This document shows, piece by piece, positions 63,466 through 64,000 of a DNA stretch of 64,000 nucleotides (position 1 is its first letter; the number at the start of each line of letters is the position of its first letter). A program made the position numbers and the translations under genes. The stretch comes from Sphingobacterium sp. JB170. GTDB lineage: Bacteria > Bacteroidota > Bacteroidia > Sphingobacteriales > Sphingobacteriaceae. The DNA lies in NCBI RefSeq assembly GCF_900163865.1, contig NZ_FUKU01000026.1, forward strand, positions 1-64,000. Reading direction: 5' to 3'. The notes under the pieces are model-generated. The model ran no database searches. It was not told where the DNA came from and was given only the letters and a program-made list of their open reading frames with translations.

Positions 63466-64000
63466 CTATTTACTAATGAGCGAGTTAATTAGCGTGACTG
63501 TTTCATTTATTTGCTGAATGCTCTTTAAATAATTAAGCTTGATATCGGTCGTTGTTTGCAATGCGTATAGGTAGTCTACATATGAAATTTCGCCAGTCTT
63601 ATAGCCTAATTTGGCTGCTTCAATTATTTCAGTAGCATTCGGAAGTGCCTCCTTTTTATAATAATTATACTCGGCTATATACTGCGCATATAAGTTCATC
63701 GCATTGACTAGCTGAGATTTTAGCTGCGCTGCCTGCGATTCGGCCTGCAACTCGAGTGATTTCTTCTGATAATCGAGCGAATGTAATTTTGCATTAGTGG
63801 CTCCAAATATTAAGGGTATGGAAATGCCAACATCAAAATAACTAAATCGCTGACCTCGTCCATAAAATTTCTCGACTCCGTTTTTTCTATGCATTCCTAT
63901 TAAGGAAACATTGTTGTATCCTAATGAAAAATCCGGTAATGCTTTGGCGCGTTCAACTTTTTTAACTTGTTCAGCTATTTTCGCCTCTTGATACAACATT
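63466..64000 (-). CDS. TolC-type outer membrane efflux domain, 3' part only (CzcC, or CzcA-TolC fusion)
   Basis: The last 177 or so codons; the gene continues beyond the right edge, so the methionine at 63999 need not be the start. It has the OEP pattern: strand 'FSYFDVGISIPLIFG', long coiled helices ('AKLHSLDYQKKSLELQAESQAAQLKSQL' region) and 'LGYKTGEISYVDYLYALQTT'. Bacteroidota often carry this domain fused to the C-terminus of a CzcA-like RND pump, so it may be either a CzcC or the end of such a fusion. Seven nt before the adaptor gene. Confidence 0.85.
   Translation of the reverse strand, partial: MLYQEAKIAEQVKKVERAKALPDFSLGYNNVSLIGMHRKNGVEKFYGRGQRFSYFDVGISIPLIFGATNAKLHSLDYQKKSLELQAESQAAQLKSQLVNAMNLYAQYIAEYNYYKKEALPNATEIIEAAKLGYKTGEISYVDYLYALQTTTDIKLNYLKSIQQINETVTLINSLISK

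Overview
The window looks like a Bacteroidota chromosome, most likely family Sphingobacteriaceae (Sphingobacterium/Pedobacter-like). The evidence is the many promoters of the Bacteroidota type (-7 TAnnTTTG, sometimes with a -33 TTTG), the general lack of Shine-Dalgarno sequences, and lineage-typical families: lipoprotein TamL, PUR-alpha/DUF3276, DUF1573 lipoprotein, short AMP nucleosidase, dipeptidyl peptidase IV, and the nusB-DUF1573-yajC-ybbR-coaE run. The genus is inference; no rRNA is present to fix it.

Layout. 1-17 kb: a truncated fosmidomycin-resistance-type transporter, then ettA, clpC, a lipoprotein, recN, a SprT-like protein, an M28 peptidase, small membrane proteins, tamL, an rRNA/tRNA methyltransferase coupled to an MFS transporter, and an AI-2E family transporter. 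17-29 kb: holA beside an HsdR_N-domain protein, clpP-clpX, AMP nucleosidase, an FkbM methyltransferase, divIC, eno, carA with a long possibly attenuating leader, ywbE, the M50 site-2 protease, dxr and a membrane protein. 29-37 kb: a DPP IV peptidase, a PUR-alpha protein, and a four-gene envelope-stress-like operon (LiaF-like, LytS-like kinase, LytTR regulator, serine hydrolase) behind two palindromic candidate operators. 37-48 kb: purN, purH, a beta-CASP/MBL exonuclease with a 39-residue downstream ORF, coaE-ybbR-yajC-DUF1573-nusB, a leucine-dehydrogenase-like protein without the catalytic lysine, and an ABC exporter. 48-58 kb: an outer-membrane barrel, a TonB receptor, DUF4180, a methyltransferase, a HAD phosphatase, trxB, a DnaQ-like exonuclease, SRPBCC, pyrE, NUDIX and a Spy-like protein. 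58-64 kb: tRNA-Leu(CAA), about 1.2 kb of decayed sequence with a TPR-like relic, then a metal-efflux cluster (P1B ATPase, CzcB-type adaptor, TolC-type barrel running off the end).

Most genes are housekeeping (protein quality control, nucleotide and isoprenoid synthesis, envelope biogenesis). The accessory-looking parts are the left edge (broken transporter), 21.8-22.9 kb (orphan FkbM methyltransferase) and 58.6-64 kb (relics plus metal efflux next to a tRNA). I saw no complete insertion sequence, CRISPR array, prophage or defence island. The most interesting signals are the catalytic-lysine loss in the leucine dehydrogenase homologue, the operator palindromes before the LiaF/LytTR operon, unannotated small ORFs (10632-10760, 39947-40066), the carA leader, and several starts placed so close to the -7 box that the mRNAs should be leaderless, including pyrE, whose start codon overlaps that of the divergent NUDIX gene.
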